64,000 nt of DNA from Massiliimalia massiliensis (GTDB lineage Bacteria; Bacillota; Clostridia; Oscillospirales; Ruminococcaceae). Both the position numbers and the translations under genes were made by a program. Shown here in pieces: positions 26,931 to 35,997 of this stretch. The notes below the pieces were generated by a model. It did not search any database and had not been told where the DNA came from. It saw only the letters and a list, made by a program, of their open reading frames with translations. Positions within the stretch are counted from its first letter, which is position 1. Each line of letters starts with the position of its first letter. The stretch is taken from assembly GCF_900155615.1 (NCBI RefSeq), contig NZ_FUHT01000002.1:434001-498000 (forward strand), written 5' to 3'.

Positions 26931-27470
26931 ATGAAACAATGCGACAATGGCCATTTTTACGATGAAAACAGATTTGACAGCTGCCCCTACTGTCAGGAGG
27001 GCGCCGGAATCGGAAAGACGGTAGCGGCCAGTTCGGTGGGGAAAACCGTGGCAGCAGTACCAGGAGGCGCTGCGCCGGAAGCGGACAGAGGCAAGACGGT
27101 GGGCATCATCAAAAAAAAGATCGGCATTGATCCTGCGGTAGGATTTCTGGTGTGCATTTCCGGTCCCCATCGCGGCGCAGATTACAAGCTGGTGGCAGGA
27201 AGAAACTTCATCGGCCGGGCGGCGGCGATGGATGTGGCCTTGGCGGATGACGACACCGTGTCCAGGGAAAGCCATGCGCTGGTGACCTATGACGCAAAGC
27301 ACAACAGCTTTTCCCTTTCTCCCGGTCAGGGCAGGGGCATCACTTACTGCAACGACGAACAGGTGGAAATGGTGCGTCCCTTAAAAGCCTACGATGTGAT
27401 CGAGGTTGGCAAGAGCCAGCTCCTCTTTCTGCCTCTGTGCGGAGATAAATTCCAATGGAATGAGGAGTAA
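26931..27470 (+). CDS. Zinc-ribbon FHA-domain protein
   Basis: A 179-residue cytoplasmic protein. The N-terminus has a zinc-ribbon-like set (CDNGH, then CPYC: C4, H8, C18, C21). A Gly/Ala-rich linker with three repeats of a GKTV motif follows, and an FHA domain fills the C-terminal half (about 75-175), with the phosphothreonine-binding residues in FIGRA and SRESH. The GKTV repeats contain threonines that could be kinase targets. It begins the operon PP2C-protease-kinase with a 3-base gap to the phosphatase gene; the start has GGAGG eight bases upstream. Confidence 0.85.
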   Translation: MKQCDNGHFYDENRFDSCPYCQEGAGIGKTVAASSVGKTVAAVPGGAAPEADRGKTVGIIKKKIGIDPAVGFLVCISGPHRGADYKLVAGRNFIGRAAAMDVALADDDTVSRESHALVTYDAKHNSFSLSPGQGRGITYCNDEQVEMVRPLKAYDVIEVGKSQLLFLPLCGDKFQWNEE

Positions 27471-27473
27471 GGG

Positions 27474-28397
27474 ATGGAGCATGTACTTTCATGGTTAAGC
27501 AAGCCGCTGTTTCCGGACACCTTCATCCGCATCTGGATGGCAATTGCGGCAGGAGCTGTGCTTCTTTTAACGCTGATCCTTGTCTTTGTCCTGATACGAC
27601 GGAAAAAGAAGCGAGGTGCTAAAGCGGTGGAAGAACCGATTACGGAACGCCCGGAACCGCTGCCGGAGCTGGAACTTGCCAACCTCCAAGGCGTCGGCAG
27701 CCGGGAGGAACAACAGGATGCTTTCGGCATCTCCCGTATGAATCGTTATGAAGAAGACGGCCTGCTCGCTGTACTGTGTGACGGTATGGGGGGCATGGCG
27801 GAAGGCGGCATGATTGCGGCGGAAACTGCCTCCGAGCTTGTGGGGATTTTCCCTTGGGCGGATGACAGCGATATCCCCGGCTGGGCATCCCAACGCAGCG
27901 CAAGGGTCTACCAGCAGTTTCGGGGACACGGAGGAACAACCCTTGTGGCCGTGCTGCTCAAAGGAGCTCGTCTTTCTTTCTGGTGTGTAGGTGACAGCGA
28001 CCTGTTCCTGCTTAGGGAAGGCAAACTCTACGGGCTGAATATCCGGCAGGAATATAAGAATGAACTGGTGCTGCGGGCATTGGACGGAGCTTTTCCTGTA
28101 GAGGAAGCGTTTTACGACCCACAGGCAGGAGCCCTTTCGGAGTACATAGGCAAAGAAGAAGTGAAATGCGACTATAACCGCATGCCCTTTTCCCTCCAAC
28201 CGGAAGATGTACTGCTGCTCTGCTCGGACGGGGTAAGCGACACCCTGACCTTAAAGCAGATCCGGGAAGCTATGGCGCTGTCTCCACAGGTATGCTGCGA
28301 CAAGCTGGAAGAGGAGATCCTGGCGGCAGGCAAGCCGGGTCAGGATAACTATACGGCAATCGTATTGAAATATCACGGTAAAGGAGAAAAAGAATAA
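27474..28397 (+). CDS. Membrane-anchored PP2C-type Ser/Thr phosphatase
   Basis: A 307-residue protein with one membrane segment (about 21-42) and a PP2C catalytic domain. The motifs are QQDAFGIS, CDGMGG (metal aspartate), GGTTLVAVL, LLCSDGVSDTL and GQDNYTAIVL, so all metal ligands appear intact. It should remove phosphates added by the kinases at 30041 and 32671. It lies four bases after the FHA gene and is followed directly by the protease gene, so the three are translationally coupled. Confidence 0.9.
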   Translation: MEHVLSWLSKPLFPDTFIRIWMAIAAGAVLLLTLILVFVLIRRKKKRGAKAVEEPITERPEPLPELELANLQGVGSREEQQDAFGISRMNRYEEDGLLAVLCDGMGGMAEGGMIAAETASELVGIFPWADDSDIPGWASQRSARVYQQFRGHGGTTLVAVLLKGARLSFWCVGDSDLFLLREGKLYGLNIRQEYKNELVLRALDGAFPVEEAFYDPQAGALSEYIGKEEVKCDYNRMPFSLQPEDVLLLCSDGVSDTLTLKQIREAMALSPQVCCDKLEEEILAAGKPGQDNYTAIVLKYHGKGEKE

Positions 28398-29711
28398 ATG
28401 GAAACAAAAAAAACACCACGGAAGCAAGTCACAGCCATAATTTTGCTGGTTGTAGGATTGGTTTTTGCCGTGTTCGGCGTATTGGGTCTTGCAGGCGGGG
28501 GTGGCACAGACCCCTATGAGACGCGCAACAGCGTCGTCATGGTGTACTCCTATCTTCAGCTTACTGACGGTCAGTCCGCCGGTGCCATGGGTACTGGATT
28601 TGCCATCGGGAAACCCGGCGAACCGGTGGAATACATTGTGACCAACGGCCATGTGGTGGAATACGGCTATATGGGCCCGAAAACATATCAGGGAGAAGTA
28701 TCTTCGGCAGGTGTACAGGTATACTTCTCCGCAGCGGAAAACGATTATGTTACAGCAGAGGTGGTCTATTACTCCTCCTTCGACGACAAGGATATTGCGA
28801 TTATCAAGCTGCCGTCGCCGACGGATAAGCGCGACGCGCTTGCCATTAAAGATTCCGATGCGGTTGAAATCGGCGATACCGCCTTTGCTCTGGGATATCC
28901 TGGCGTGGCGAGCGACAGCTCGCAGTTCAACACCTATGATAAGGATGATATTACACTGACCAAGGGAATCATCAGCAAACGCACCAAGCCGGTATGGAGC
29001 AACTACGACGCGTTCCAGATGGATGTATACATCAATCACGGCAATTCCGGCGGCCCGCTGGTAGATGAAAGCGGCTTCCTGATCGGAATCAATTCTTCCG
29101 GCGCAGTGGATGAGCAGGGCAAGAGCGAAGGCGTAAACTTTGCTATTACCTCCGCAGAATTGACCAAGATACTGGACAGCGAAAATATCAAATACACCAT
29201 GGCGGGCGGCGGACTTTCCTGGGCCCCGTCCTGGTTTGCCTATGTGTTCCTGCCCATCGGCGTGCTTGCGCTGGCAGGCGGCATCATCCTGCTGGTAATG
29301 TCCCAGAAGAACGGACAGGGCGTCCCAGCGGTTGCCGATGCAGGAGCGAACAAAGCGTCTGCCAGGGGCGGCCGCGGTTCTGTAGGAAAACGCGCTGTGC
29401 TGCGGGGCGTGACAGGGAAATATGCGGGCCAGAGCTTTGATCTCTTGAAGGGTAAGGTGGTCATCGGCCGCGATCCGGCGGCCTGCAACATTGTATTTGA
29501 TAAGAATGCGCCGGGCATCAGCGGACGGCATTGCCAAGTGGACTACGACCCGAACGAAGACTGCTTTATCATCACCGATCTGGGCTCCTCTTATGGTACG
29601 TTCTTAGGCAACGGCAAAAAGCTGGCGGCCAATGTGGCGGAAAAATTGTCTGCCGGGGATACCTTCTACCTGTGCGACAATGCCAACCGATTTGTAGTGA
29701 GCAAGGAGTAA
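28398..29711 (+). CDS. HtrA-like serine protease with transmembrane link to FHA domain
   Basis: A 437-residue fusion. It has a membrane segment (11-33), a trypsin-like domain (about 40-265) with H85 (TNGHVVE), D132 (DKDIAI) and S217 (GNSGGP), a second membrane segment (about 277-297) and a C-terminal FHA domain (about 335-437) with the GRDP and SGRH motifs. Both membrane segments put the protease outside and the FHA domain inside. That arrangement would let a cytoplasmic phosphothreonine signal act on an outer protease, or the reverse. No PDZ domain is seen, unlike standard HtrA. Confidence 0.88.
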   Translation: METKKTPRKQVTAIILLVVGLVFAVFGVLGLAGGGGTDPYETRNSVVMVYSYLQLTDGQSAGAMGTGFAIGKPGEPVEYIVTNGHVVEYGYMGPKTYQGEVSSAGVQVYFSAAENDYVTAEVVYYSSFDDKDIAIIKLPSPTDKRDALAIKDSDAVEIGDTAFALGYPGVASDSSQFNTYDKDDITLTKGIISKRTKPVWSNYDAFQMDVYINHGNSGGPLVDESGFLIGINSSGAVDEQGKSEGVNFAITSAELTKILDSENIKYTMAGGGLSWAPSWFAYVFLPIGVLALAGGIILLVMSQKNGQGVPAVADAGANKASARGGRGSVGKRAVLRGVTGKYAGQSFDLLKGKVVIGRDPAACNIVFDKNAPGISGRHCQVDYDPNEDCFIITDLGSSYGTFLGNGKKLAANVAEKLSAGDTFYLCDNANRFVVSKE

Positions 29712-29717
29712 CCCATT

Positions 29718-30044
29718 ATGGCAGGTTATTGCTTGAAAAATGGAAGAATCCAGGAGGCGTGGGGGGATGATGCCGCCGGCCAGAAACTGGCGGCTGTCTT
29801 CCACCTGGCTGCGGACGGTGAAATGAAGGAACTCAACGAAATTCCAGCGCTGTCGGAAGGTGAAGGAGTGCTGGCATATGCGGGCGAGTTCTATATTGAC
29901 CCCCTGGAAGTACAGGTTGAATTTCTAAAAGCGGCCAATGCGGAAAAATGGCTGGAGGCGCTGGTCTTGCGACATACCGACCGGGCGCGGCAGGTATCAG
30001 GGGATCTCTTCGTCCTGGCCGAGATCAAGGAGGTGGACGCATGA
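29718..30044 (+). CDS. Small acidic protein of the signalling operon, unknown
   Basis: A 108-residue cytoplasmic protein of no recognised family, beginning MAGYCLKNGRIQEAW. It starts 6 bases after the protease gene and overlaps the kinase start by four bases (ATGA), so it is cotranslated with the kinase. A regulator or substrate of the kinase would fit the position. Composition is rich in Ala, Glu and Leu. Confidence 0.75.
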   Translation: MAGYCLKNGRIQEAWGDDAAGQKLAAVFHLAADGEMKELNEIPALSEGEGVLAYAGEFYIDPLEVQVEFLKAANAEKWLEALVLRHTDRARQVSGDLFVLAEIKEVDA

Positions 30045-32293
30045 ATCCGGAACGTGTTTGTTATGGCTGTTTTGCGGAAAAAGAACCTGGTAAATTTTGT
30101 ACCAAGTGTGGATTTAATGAAAATGACGAACAGCCGTATCTTGCGCTGCCGCTGGGAACCATCTTGAATGGAAGATACCTGGTGGGAAAGGTGCTGGGCA
30201 TCGGCGGGTTCGGTATCACCTATCTGGGATACGACCTGACGCTGGAAATCAAGGTTGCGATTAAGGAATATATGCCCTCCGCATTGGCCACGCGGCATCC
30301 CGATCACTACAGCGTGGCGCTGACCGGGCGGGTGGAACAGGATTTCCAGTATGGCATGGAGCGCTTTTTGGATGAAGCGAAAATTCTTGCCAAGCTGCAG
30401 AGCACCCCTCATATCGTGTCGGTGCAGAACTATTTCAAGGAAAACGGCACTGCCTACTTCGTGATGGAATACATAGACGGCATGAGTCTGAAAGCGTACC
30501 TGTCGAAAAACGGGGATAAGATCCCCTGTGACCAGGCGATAGCCATTCTGCAGCCGATCATGGAGGCATTGATACAGGTGCATGCGATGAACCTGCTGCA
30601 CCGGGATATCAGCCCCGACAACATCTATATCACCGCCAAGGGCGAAAGCCGGCTGCTAGATTTCGGTGCGGCGCGGTTTGCGCTGGGTGATGGCAAGAGC
30701 GTGTCGGTCATCTTAAAGCATGGCTATGCGCCGGAGGAACAATATTCCAGCCACGGTAATCAGGGCCCCTGGACGGACGTGTATGCTATGGGCGCTACCC
30801 TGTACCGCTGCATTACCGGGCAGCTTCCGCCGGATTCGGTGGAGCGCATTCATGGGGACGCTATGAAAACACCGTCAGAGCTGGGATTTCGTATCTCGGC
30901 CCATGTGGAAAACGCCATCATGAAAGCGCTGGCGGTAAAGACCGAAGATCGTTTCCCCAACATGGAGGCGTTCATCAGCGCACTGAGCGGCCGCGTTTCC
31001 GTACAGGATCAGGTGGCGGCCAGCATCAGCCAGCGTACCCAGGCCACCGCATACGGGAAAGGAGGCTATGGGCAGACTGCCTATCAGCAGCCATCCTATA
31101 GCGCCGATGGCTCTGCGGCAGGAAAACCCTCCGTGTTTTCCAGGCTGCTTTCCTATATGAAAGCCAATCCGATTGTCGCCTGGGTTTCCGGAGGCGGGCT
31201 GTTGGCGGTAATCGCCCTTTGTATTATACTCCCCATCGCGCTCTCCGGCGGAGGGAAAACAACTCCGGCAGGAGGAAACGGCGGCGGGAATACTCCCGTT
31301 ATCAGCCAGTCGCCGGCAAGCGTGGAACCCAGCGATCCGGGAACGACAACAGAACCTTCAGCGGGAATGGTGAAGCAGGATCTTGGCATTCTCAATGCTA
31401 CCATTGAAATTCCGACAGATTATACGGCGTCTGAGGATGGGTTGAACTTTATCAATGAGGATAAAGGCTGCGCTGTCATGACGGACTATCTTTGGAATAT
31501 TGACGGTCCGATCTACTCTCTTGCCGACGTGGAATCCCAGCGGGAAGCAATTGTCACGAAACTGATGCAGGATCTGGAGGTTTCAGACTATCAGATCTTA
31601 GCGGCTGGCCCTGACCGGGTGGGAAATTCGGAAGCCTATCAGATCTACTTTGAAGGCACTGACAGCGAAGGCGTTTCTATGGAGATGATCGTCATGGCAG
31701 TAGGCGGATACGAATTTGGCTGTTATTTCATCATCACTGCCTATCCCAAGGGAGATGAAGCTGCCGAAGCAGAGATTCATTCCATCATCCAATCCTTTCA
31801 GAGTAACGGTATGCCGGAGGTGACCTATAAGGCTTACTATGCGGAACGTGCCGGAGTTAAGGTCATCATAGACGAGTCCTCTGCGCAGGGTGGCGTAGCA
31901 GATATGGAACTTGAGTTGAATATGAACGGCATCGGAACCGTCCATGAGATGTTCCTGTACCCTACTCAGGAAGACAGGAATGCCGCAGTGGGGCAGGGTT
32001 TCGCTGTGGAGATCGGCAAGGCTTCTGAATTCGGCTTGAGTACGCCGGAAGAAGTGATTGAATACAACAAGAACGTAAGCGGTACGAACAATGAATCCTA
32101 TACCTTCTCGTCCGGCGGCGTGGAATGGCTGGCCTATGACTTTACGATGGGCGGCAAGAATTTCAGCTATTCATCGGCTGTAATTGACGGCGAGTGCTAT
32201 CTTGTGGGCTGTGTGTTCAATGATTCCAACAAGGACGCGATAGTTGCTTTATATAATCAGGCCACCGCGTCTCTCCGCGCTTGGGCAGGGTAA
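30041..32293 (+). CDS. Transmembrane Ser/Thr protein kinase with zinc ribbon (kinase 1)
   Basis: A 750-residue kinase. It has a zinc ribbon (C7, C10, C20, C23), a kinase domain (about 45-315), a membrane segment (about 378-401) and an ectodomain. Key residues are the G-loop GIGGFG, K75, HRDISPDN (H187-N194), DFG (207-209) and GYAPEE. The catalytic-loop lysine of HRDLKPxN is serine here. The ectodomain lacks PASTA repeats and is related to that of kinase 2. The ATG at 30041 has GGAGG seven bases upstream; upstream in-frame codons overlap the preceding gene and are not used. Confidence 0.9.
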   Translation: MNPERVCYGCFAEKEPGKFCTKCGFNENDEQPYLALPLGTILNGRYLVGKVLGIGGFGITYLGYDLTLEIKVAIKEYMPSALATRHPDHYSVALTGRVEQDFQYGMERFLDEAKILAKLQSTPHIVSVQNYFKENGTAYFVMEYIDGMSLKAYLSKNGDKIPCDQAIAILQPIMEALIQVHAMNLLHRDISPDNIYITAKGESRLLDFGAARFALGDGKSVSVILKHGYAPEEQYSSHGNQGPWTDVYAMGATLYRCITGQLPPDSVERIHGDAMKTPSELGFRISAHVENAIMKALAVKTEDRFPNMEAFISALSGRVSVQDQVAASISQRTQATAYGKGGYGQTAYQQPSYSADGSAAGKPSVFSRLLSYMKANPIVAWVSGGGLLAVIALCIILPIALSGGGKTTPAGGNGGGNTPVISQSPASVEPSDPGTTTEPSAGMVKQDLGILNATIEIPTDYTASEDGLNFINEDKGCAVMTDYLWNIDGPIYSLADVESQREAIVTKLMQDLEVSDYQILAAGPDRVGNSEAYQIYFEGTDSEGVSMEMIVMAVGGYEFGCYFIITAYPKGDEAAEAEIHSIIQSFQSNGMPEVTYKAYYAERAGVKVIIDESSAQGGVADMELELNMNGIGTVHEMFLYPTQEDRNAAVGQGFAVEIGKASEFGLSTPEEVIEYNKNVSGTNNESYTFSSGGVEWLAYDFTMGGKNFSYSSAVIDGECYLVGCVFNDSNKDAIVALYNQATASLRAWAG

Positions 32294-32670
32294 CTTGTAA
32301 AGACTTGGGCTGCCTGCGGCATATTTTACTGCGGCCCTATGCCTATCGAGATTTTGGAACCATTCGCATTCATATAATGGCCGTTCCTGATCGGGCAGAA
32401 AACAATGGCTTTATTCCCATAGCCCGTCTAGTGCTGTTTTTAATGCGAAATGGGAAGGAAGCGGCGCCGCTTCGAATACTTGTGGTGATGGCTGTATTTG
32501 TAAGGTGTTACTAGTTTTCGCGGCGCTACTTTTATTAGTTTGACTGGTTTGTCGCCTTCGCCTTTTTTGGCAGCTTCCGGTTTGTGGTCGCTATACTGCT
32601 TTCCTTGGCGCTGATAGATGACCGGTTGCGTCGAGGTTTAGCGGGAAAAAACAGAGAAGAGGAGCGAAAC
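32294..32670. other. Gap between the two kinase genes
   Basis: About 375 bases without a supported gene. The reading frame of kinase 2 stays open to 32584 but without a ribosome site. No strong terminator or promoter was recognised, so kinase 2 could be part of the same transcript or have its own weak promoter. Confidence 0.45.
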
Positions 32671-34812
32671 ATGAACTTAGAACATATTTGCTATGGCTGC
32701 TTTCGGGAAAAGCCGGGCGGTTCCCTCGTCTGCCCATACTGCGGCTTCCATGCAGAAGAGGAACAGCCATTTTTAGCGCTGCCCATGGGAACTTTGCTGA
32801 ATGGTCGCTACATGATCGGCAAGGTACTGGGCGTGGGCGGGTTCGGCATTACCTATCTGGGCTATGATCTTACGCTGGAGATCAAGGCAGCCATCAAAGA
32901 ATATATGCCCTCCGGCCTTGCCACCCGGCATTCTGACAAGTACAGCGTAGCGCTGACCGGACGGGGGCAGGCGGATTACCAAAGCGGCATGGAGCGCTTT
33001 CTGGATGAGGCGCGGATTCTTGCCAAACTGCAGAACACACCGAATATCGTGTCGGTGCAGAACTACTTTAAAGAAAACAACACGGCGTATTTCGTGATGG
33101 AATACATCGACGGCATGAGCCTGAAGGCATACATTGCCTCCCAGGGCGGAAAGATCCCTTACGACCAGGCCTTAACCATTTTGATGCCAGTGATGCAGGC
33201 GCTGACGCAGGTTCACGCCTTGAACCTGACCCATCGGGACATCAGTCCGGACAATATTTCCATTACATCCAAAGGAGAGAGCAAGCTGCTGGATTTTGGC
33301 GCGGCCCGGTTCTCCATCGGGGACGAAAAAAGCGTGTCGGTCATCCTGAAGCATGGCTACGCGCCCGAAGAGCAGTATTCCAGCAAGAGAAACCAGGGGC
33401 CCTGGACAGATGTGTACGCAATGGGAGCAACTCTATACCGCTGCGTGACCGGGGAACTGCCGCCGGATTCCATCATGCGGGTTCATAACGATACGCTGAA
33501 AAAGCCCTCTGAACTTGGAATTTCTCTTCCTCCGTATGTGGAACAAACCATCCTAAAGGCACTTGCGGTGAAAGCGGAAGACCGTTTCCCTACCATGGCG
33601 GCCTTTATTGAAGGACTTACAGGGAAAAATCAGGTGCATTTCCATCACCGCACCACGGCTGCGCCGACCGGTCAAACGGCGGGAGGCTCCGGAGAAAGAC
33701 AGTGGCTTTGGACAAAGCTTCGCAATAAACCTCTAGGTGTACGTATTCTGGCTCTGGCACTGTGCATCACCGTGATTGGACTGGGTGTTTGGAAAACGGT
33801 AACGGGTATCGGCACTTTGATAGGCGTGGAGTCCAAGCGAAATTCCGATACTCCCGTGATAGCGTTACAGGAACCCGAGGGTGTAGACGATGTTTCCTTG
33901 CAGGACTACAGCCAGGACTATCTGAATATCACCATGGGGATTCCCGAGGGGTATATTGAGACAGAATCCGGCAGCGGCGCCTTTGCTTCATCGGATGGAA
34001 ATGTCACTTTGCAGATCGGGTTTTACGACCAGGCCGCCGGTTTCCCAGTTTATACCCTTGCTGATGTGGAGAAAAATGCAGAGAAGTACGTTCAGTATTA
34101 CATCGGGCTTTTGGAGAGCACCAATATCACAAAACAGGAAATCATAGGCCGGGATTACCGGGAGATTGGATCTCTTAACGCCTATCTGATCCAGTTTTCC
34201 GCCACCGAAAGCGGCGGCACGACCATGGAGTTTCTGGCGGCGTTCATCGAATGCCAAAATGGGTTTGGCTGCTACAACCTCATCGGTTCCTACCCCCAGG
34301 GCGATGAGGCGGCAAAGGCAGAAGTTTTCGCAGCTTTGGATTCCTTTCGAAGCAACGGATCTGCAGGAACCATCTACCAGCGGTTTTATGATGAAAGGCT
34401 TCCCTTCCAATTCCTCTACTGGGAAAACGAGGGTGAGATTGTGTTCAATGTAATCAATGAAAATCGGCTGGAGATGAGCAACAGCACCAGTAATATCGGT
34501 ATGGAGGTACATTGCCAGCCCTTAAGCGATACGCAGACTAAGGAAATCTGGTTGGACGCTTTGGCTGAAGAATTGACCAATGAATCTGGCGTTGAACCGC
34601 GCGGAGAACGTTGGCAAAGTGAAAGCGGCGGGATCGACTGGGCCGTTGATGGGTACACCATAACCGAGGAGGGACAGACTTCCTATATAGATGTTTACGG
34701 CGGCGAGTTCGATGGTTATGTGTTTCTAGTTTTGATAGCTGCGGAAACAGAGGATGGCCTTTTCGATGGAATGCTGCTGGATGTGACCAACACGATTCGT
34801 CCCGTGGAATAG
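32671..34812 (+). CDS. Transmembrane Ser/Thr protein kinase with zinc ribbon (kinase 2)
   Basis: A 713-residue paralogue of kinase 1 in the same domain order: zinc ribbon (C7, C10, C21, C24), kinase domain with GVGGFG, K76, HRDISPDN and DFG, a membrane segment near residue 385, and an ectodomain. As in kinase 1 the catalytic-loop lysine is replaced by serine. The kinase halves are highly alike and the ectodomains share the YTLADVE and YPQGDEAAKAE-like segments, so a tandem duplication with faster change outside is likely. Start ATG at 32671 with GGAG six bases upstream. Confidence 0.9.
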   Translation: MNLEHICYGCFREKPGGSLVCPYCGFHAEEEQPFLALPMGTLLNGRYMIGKVLGVGGFGITYLGYDLTLEIKAAIKEYMPSGLATRHSDKYSVALTGRGQADYQSGMERFLDEARILAKLQNTPNIVSVQNYFKENNTAYFVMEYIDGMSLKAYIASQGGKIPYDQALTILMPVMQALTQVHALNLTHRDISPDNISITSKGESKLLDFGAARFSIGDEKSVSVILKHGYAPEEQYSSKRNQGPWTDVYAMGATLYRCVTGELPPDSIMRVHNDTLKKPSELGISLPPYVEQTILKALAVKAEDRFPTMAAFIEGLTGKNQVHFHHRTTAAPTGQTAGGSGERQWLWTKLRNKPLGVRILALALCITVIGLGVWKTVTGIGTLIGVESKRNSDTPVIALQEPEGVDDVSLQDYSQDYLNITMGIPEGYIETESGSGAFASSDGNVTLQIGFYDQAAGFPVYTLADVEKNAEKYVQYYIGLLESTNITKQEIIGRDYREIGSLNAYLIQFSATESGGTTMEFLAAFIECQNGFGCYNLIGSYPQGDEAAKAEVFAALDSFRSNGSAGTIYQRFYDERLPFQFLYWENEGEIVFNVINENRLEMSNSTSNIGMEVHCQPLSDTQTKEIWLDALAEELTNESGVEPRGERWQSESGGIDWAVDGYTITEEGQTSYIDVYGGEFDGYVFLVLIAAETEDGLFDGMLLDVTNTIRPVE

Positions 34813-34846
34813 AGGATAGCGCATTCCCGGGAGAAAGGAGAAAAAA

Positions 34847-35158
34847 GTGCTGAGTTTGAAAAGAAACATCAATTGTCCCCGGCGTATGGCTGTATATGCC
34901 ATCTTCGATGTGTTGGATCGGATGGGCAGCCAATACGAGCAGGCGATGGCCGGCGATATCAAGGCGGAGGCGAATGTGTTGGGGCATACCAGTGAGTACG
35001 CCTTTGCCGTGACGGAGCAGACCGTCAACACATCGATCCTCCATGTTTCCATGCTCCGTCCGGCAAGCGGCCTGACTGAAAAGGAAAAACAGCTTGCGGT
35101 ACGCTATCTGATGGACAGCGTGCTCCAGCATATCGATGAAGTACAGGCTTCAGAATGA
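34847..35158 (+). CDS. Small protein after kinase 2, unknown
   Basis: A 103-residue cytoplasmic protein starting at GTG (34847) with AAAGGAG six bases upstream. No known domain; the N-terminus is basic and the rest helical (DVLDRMGSQYEQAMAGDIKAE). It lies 34 bases after kinase 2 and is probably cotranscribed. Role unknown. Confidence 0.6.
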   Translation: MLSLKRNINCPRRMAVYAIFDVLDRMGSQYEQAMAGDIKAEANVLGHTSEYAFAVTEQTVNTSILHVSMLRPASGLTEKEKQLAVRYLMDSVLQHIDEVQASE

Positions 35159-35194
35159 GGAGACAACCAAGCTGTCCTCACTCCGCATTTTTGG

Positions 35195-35476
35195 GTGGCA
35201 GAATTTTCAATGTTCTGGATGTCGGTTTTGCAGATGTATAGGAACTCTATGTCTCCCACGCTCGATAAGGGAAATATTGTGGCTTCAGGAAAGGGTTCAG
35301 ATTTTCACTCTGGAGAGTTTGTAGCCTTTTATATCGGCGATAAGCTTTTGGTAAAGAGATGCATTGCCGACCCGGGGGACTGGGTGAATATTTACGAAGA
35401 CGGAAATGTGTATGTAAACAATGAACTGTACGATATACTCGCAAAACGGCCATTTTTGCTTGGCTTGAGAGTATGA
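35195..35476 (+). pseudogene. Signal peptidase I (S26) N-terminal remnant
   Basis: About 90 codons with the signal peptidase catalytic serine segment NSMSPTLDKGNIV and the lysine segment LLVKRCIADPGD. The transmembrane N-terminus is reduced and the C-terminal boxes (GDN, SxDSR) are absent because the frame stops. The opening GTG at 35195 lacks a clear ribosome site. It may be a broken specialised signal peptidase of the island. Confidence 0.65.
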
Positions 35477-35793
35477 GGACATAGGAAGCGGCGAGGCTGT
35501 CAGCTCCGCCGCTTCCTGTTTTTCCCGGACAACCAAAAAGACGACCTCTCAAACTGCTTGATCAGTTGTTTTTTCTATATCTGGTTATTTGTTTAGAAGC
35601 TATTATATTAAGATTATATCATTTAAAAACCTTGATTTTCCATCATGCGCTGAAAAAAGCGGTATCAGCTTTTGCCAATACCGCTCCTCAAACTAGTTAG
35701 AAATCATTTCATTTAAAATGATTTCTTCTATCTGTTGTTTAATGCAATTCATTTTCCTTGTTCACTCAACGGGATTATCTTCTTATAAGTATC
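35477..35793. other. Gap with two hairpins
   Basis: A stretch with no gene. It contains a hairpin with arms AGCGGTAT/ATACCGCT (35658-35665 and 35678-35685) and a perfect 11-bp stem at 35699-35709/35716-35726. They lie between convergent units and probably end them. Confidence 0.6.
35699..35730. terminator. Hairpin between the island and the toxin-antitoxin pair
   Basis: Arms 35699-35709 and 35716-35726 pair over 11 bases around a 6-base loop. It is AT-rich and followed by short T-runs on either strand, compatible with a weak two-way terminator. Confidence 0.5.
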
Positions 35794-35997
35794 TCAAATG
35801 CCGTTGTCCATAAATTCCCCTGTGAGCCACGGACACCTCTGCGGCATCAGTTCCAATGAATTCGCAGCCTTTTCAAATTCTGCCGTCAGCCGTTCTGCCG
35901 CTTCTGGGCTGACCTGTGCCAGAAATGCAGCGTGGGAAACGAGCATTTGAGCTGCCCGTTCCGATACAATCACACCATATTTATTCCGCCGTTCCAT
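35794..35997 (-). pseudogene. RelE/ParE-type toxin, C-terminally truncated
   Basis: A 67-codon frame (MERRNKYGVIVSERAAQMLVSHAAFLAQVS) resembling the N-terminal two-thirds of ParE/RelE toxins, ending early at GEFMDNGI before the C-terminal strands that carry catalytic residues (typically YRKLLFEKRYLIIY). The start at 35997 with AAGGAGG overlaps the antitoxin stop by 17 bases, the usual coupling. Probably inactive. Confidence 0.65.

Noticed and set aside
26523-27302. 259-codon frame on the minus strand
   Set aside because: Antisense to the lipoprotein and FHA genes, both of which have clear domains and ribosome sites.
28251-29537. 428-codon frame on the minus strand
   Set aside because: It lies wholly antisense to the protease and phosphatase genes, with no ribosome site; it arises from the GC-rich codon bias of the plus-strand genes.
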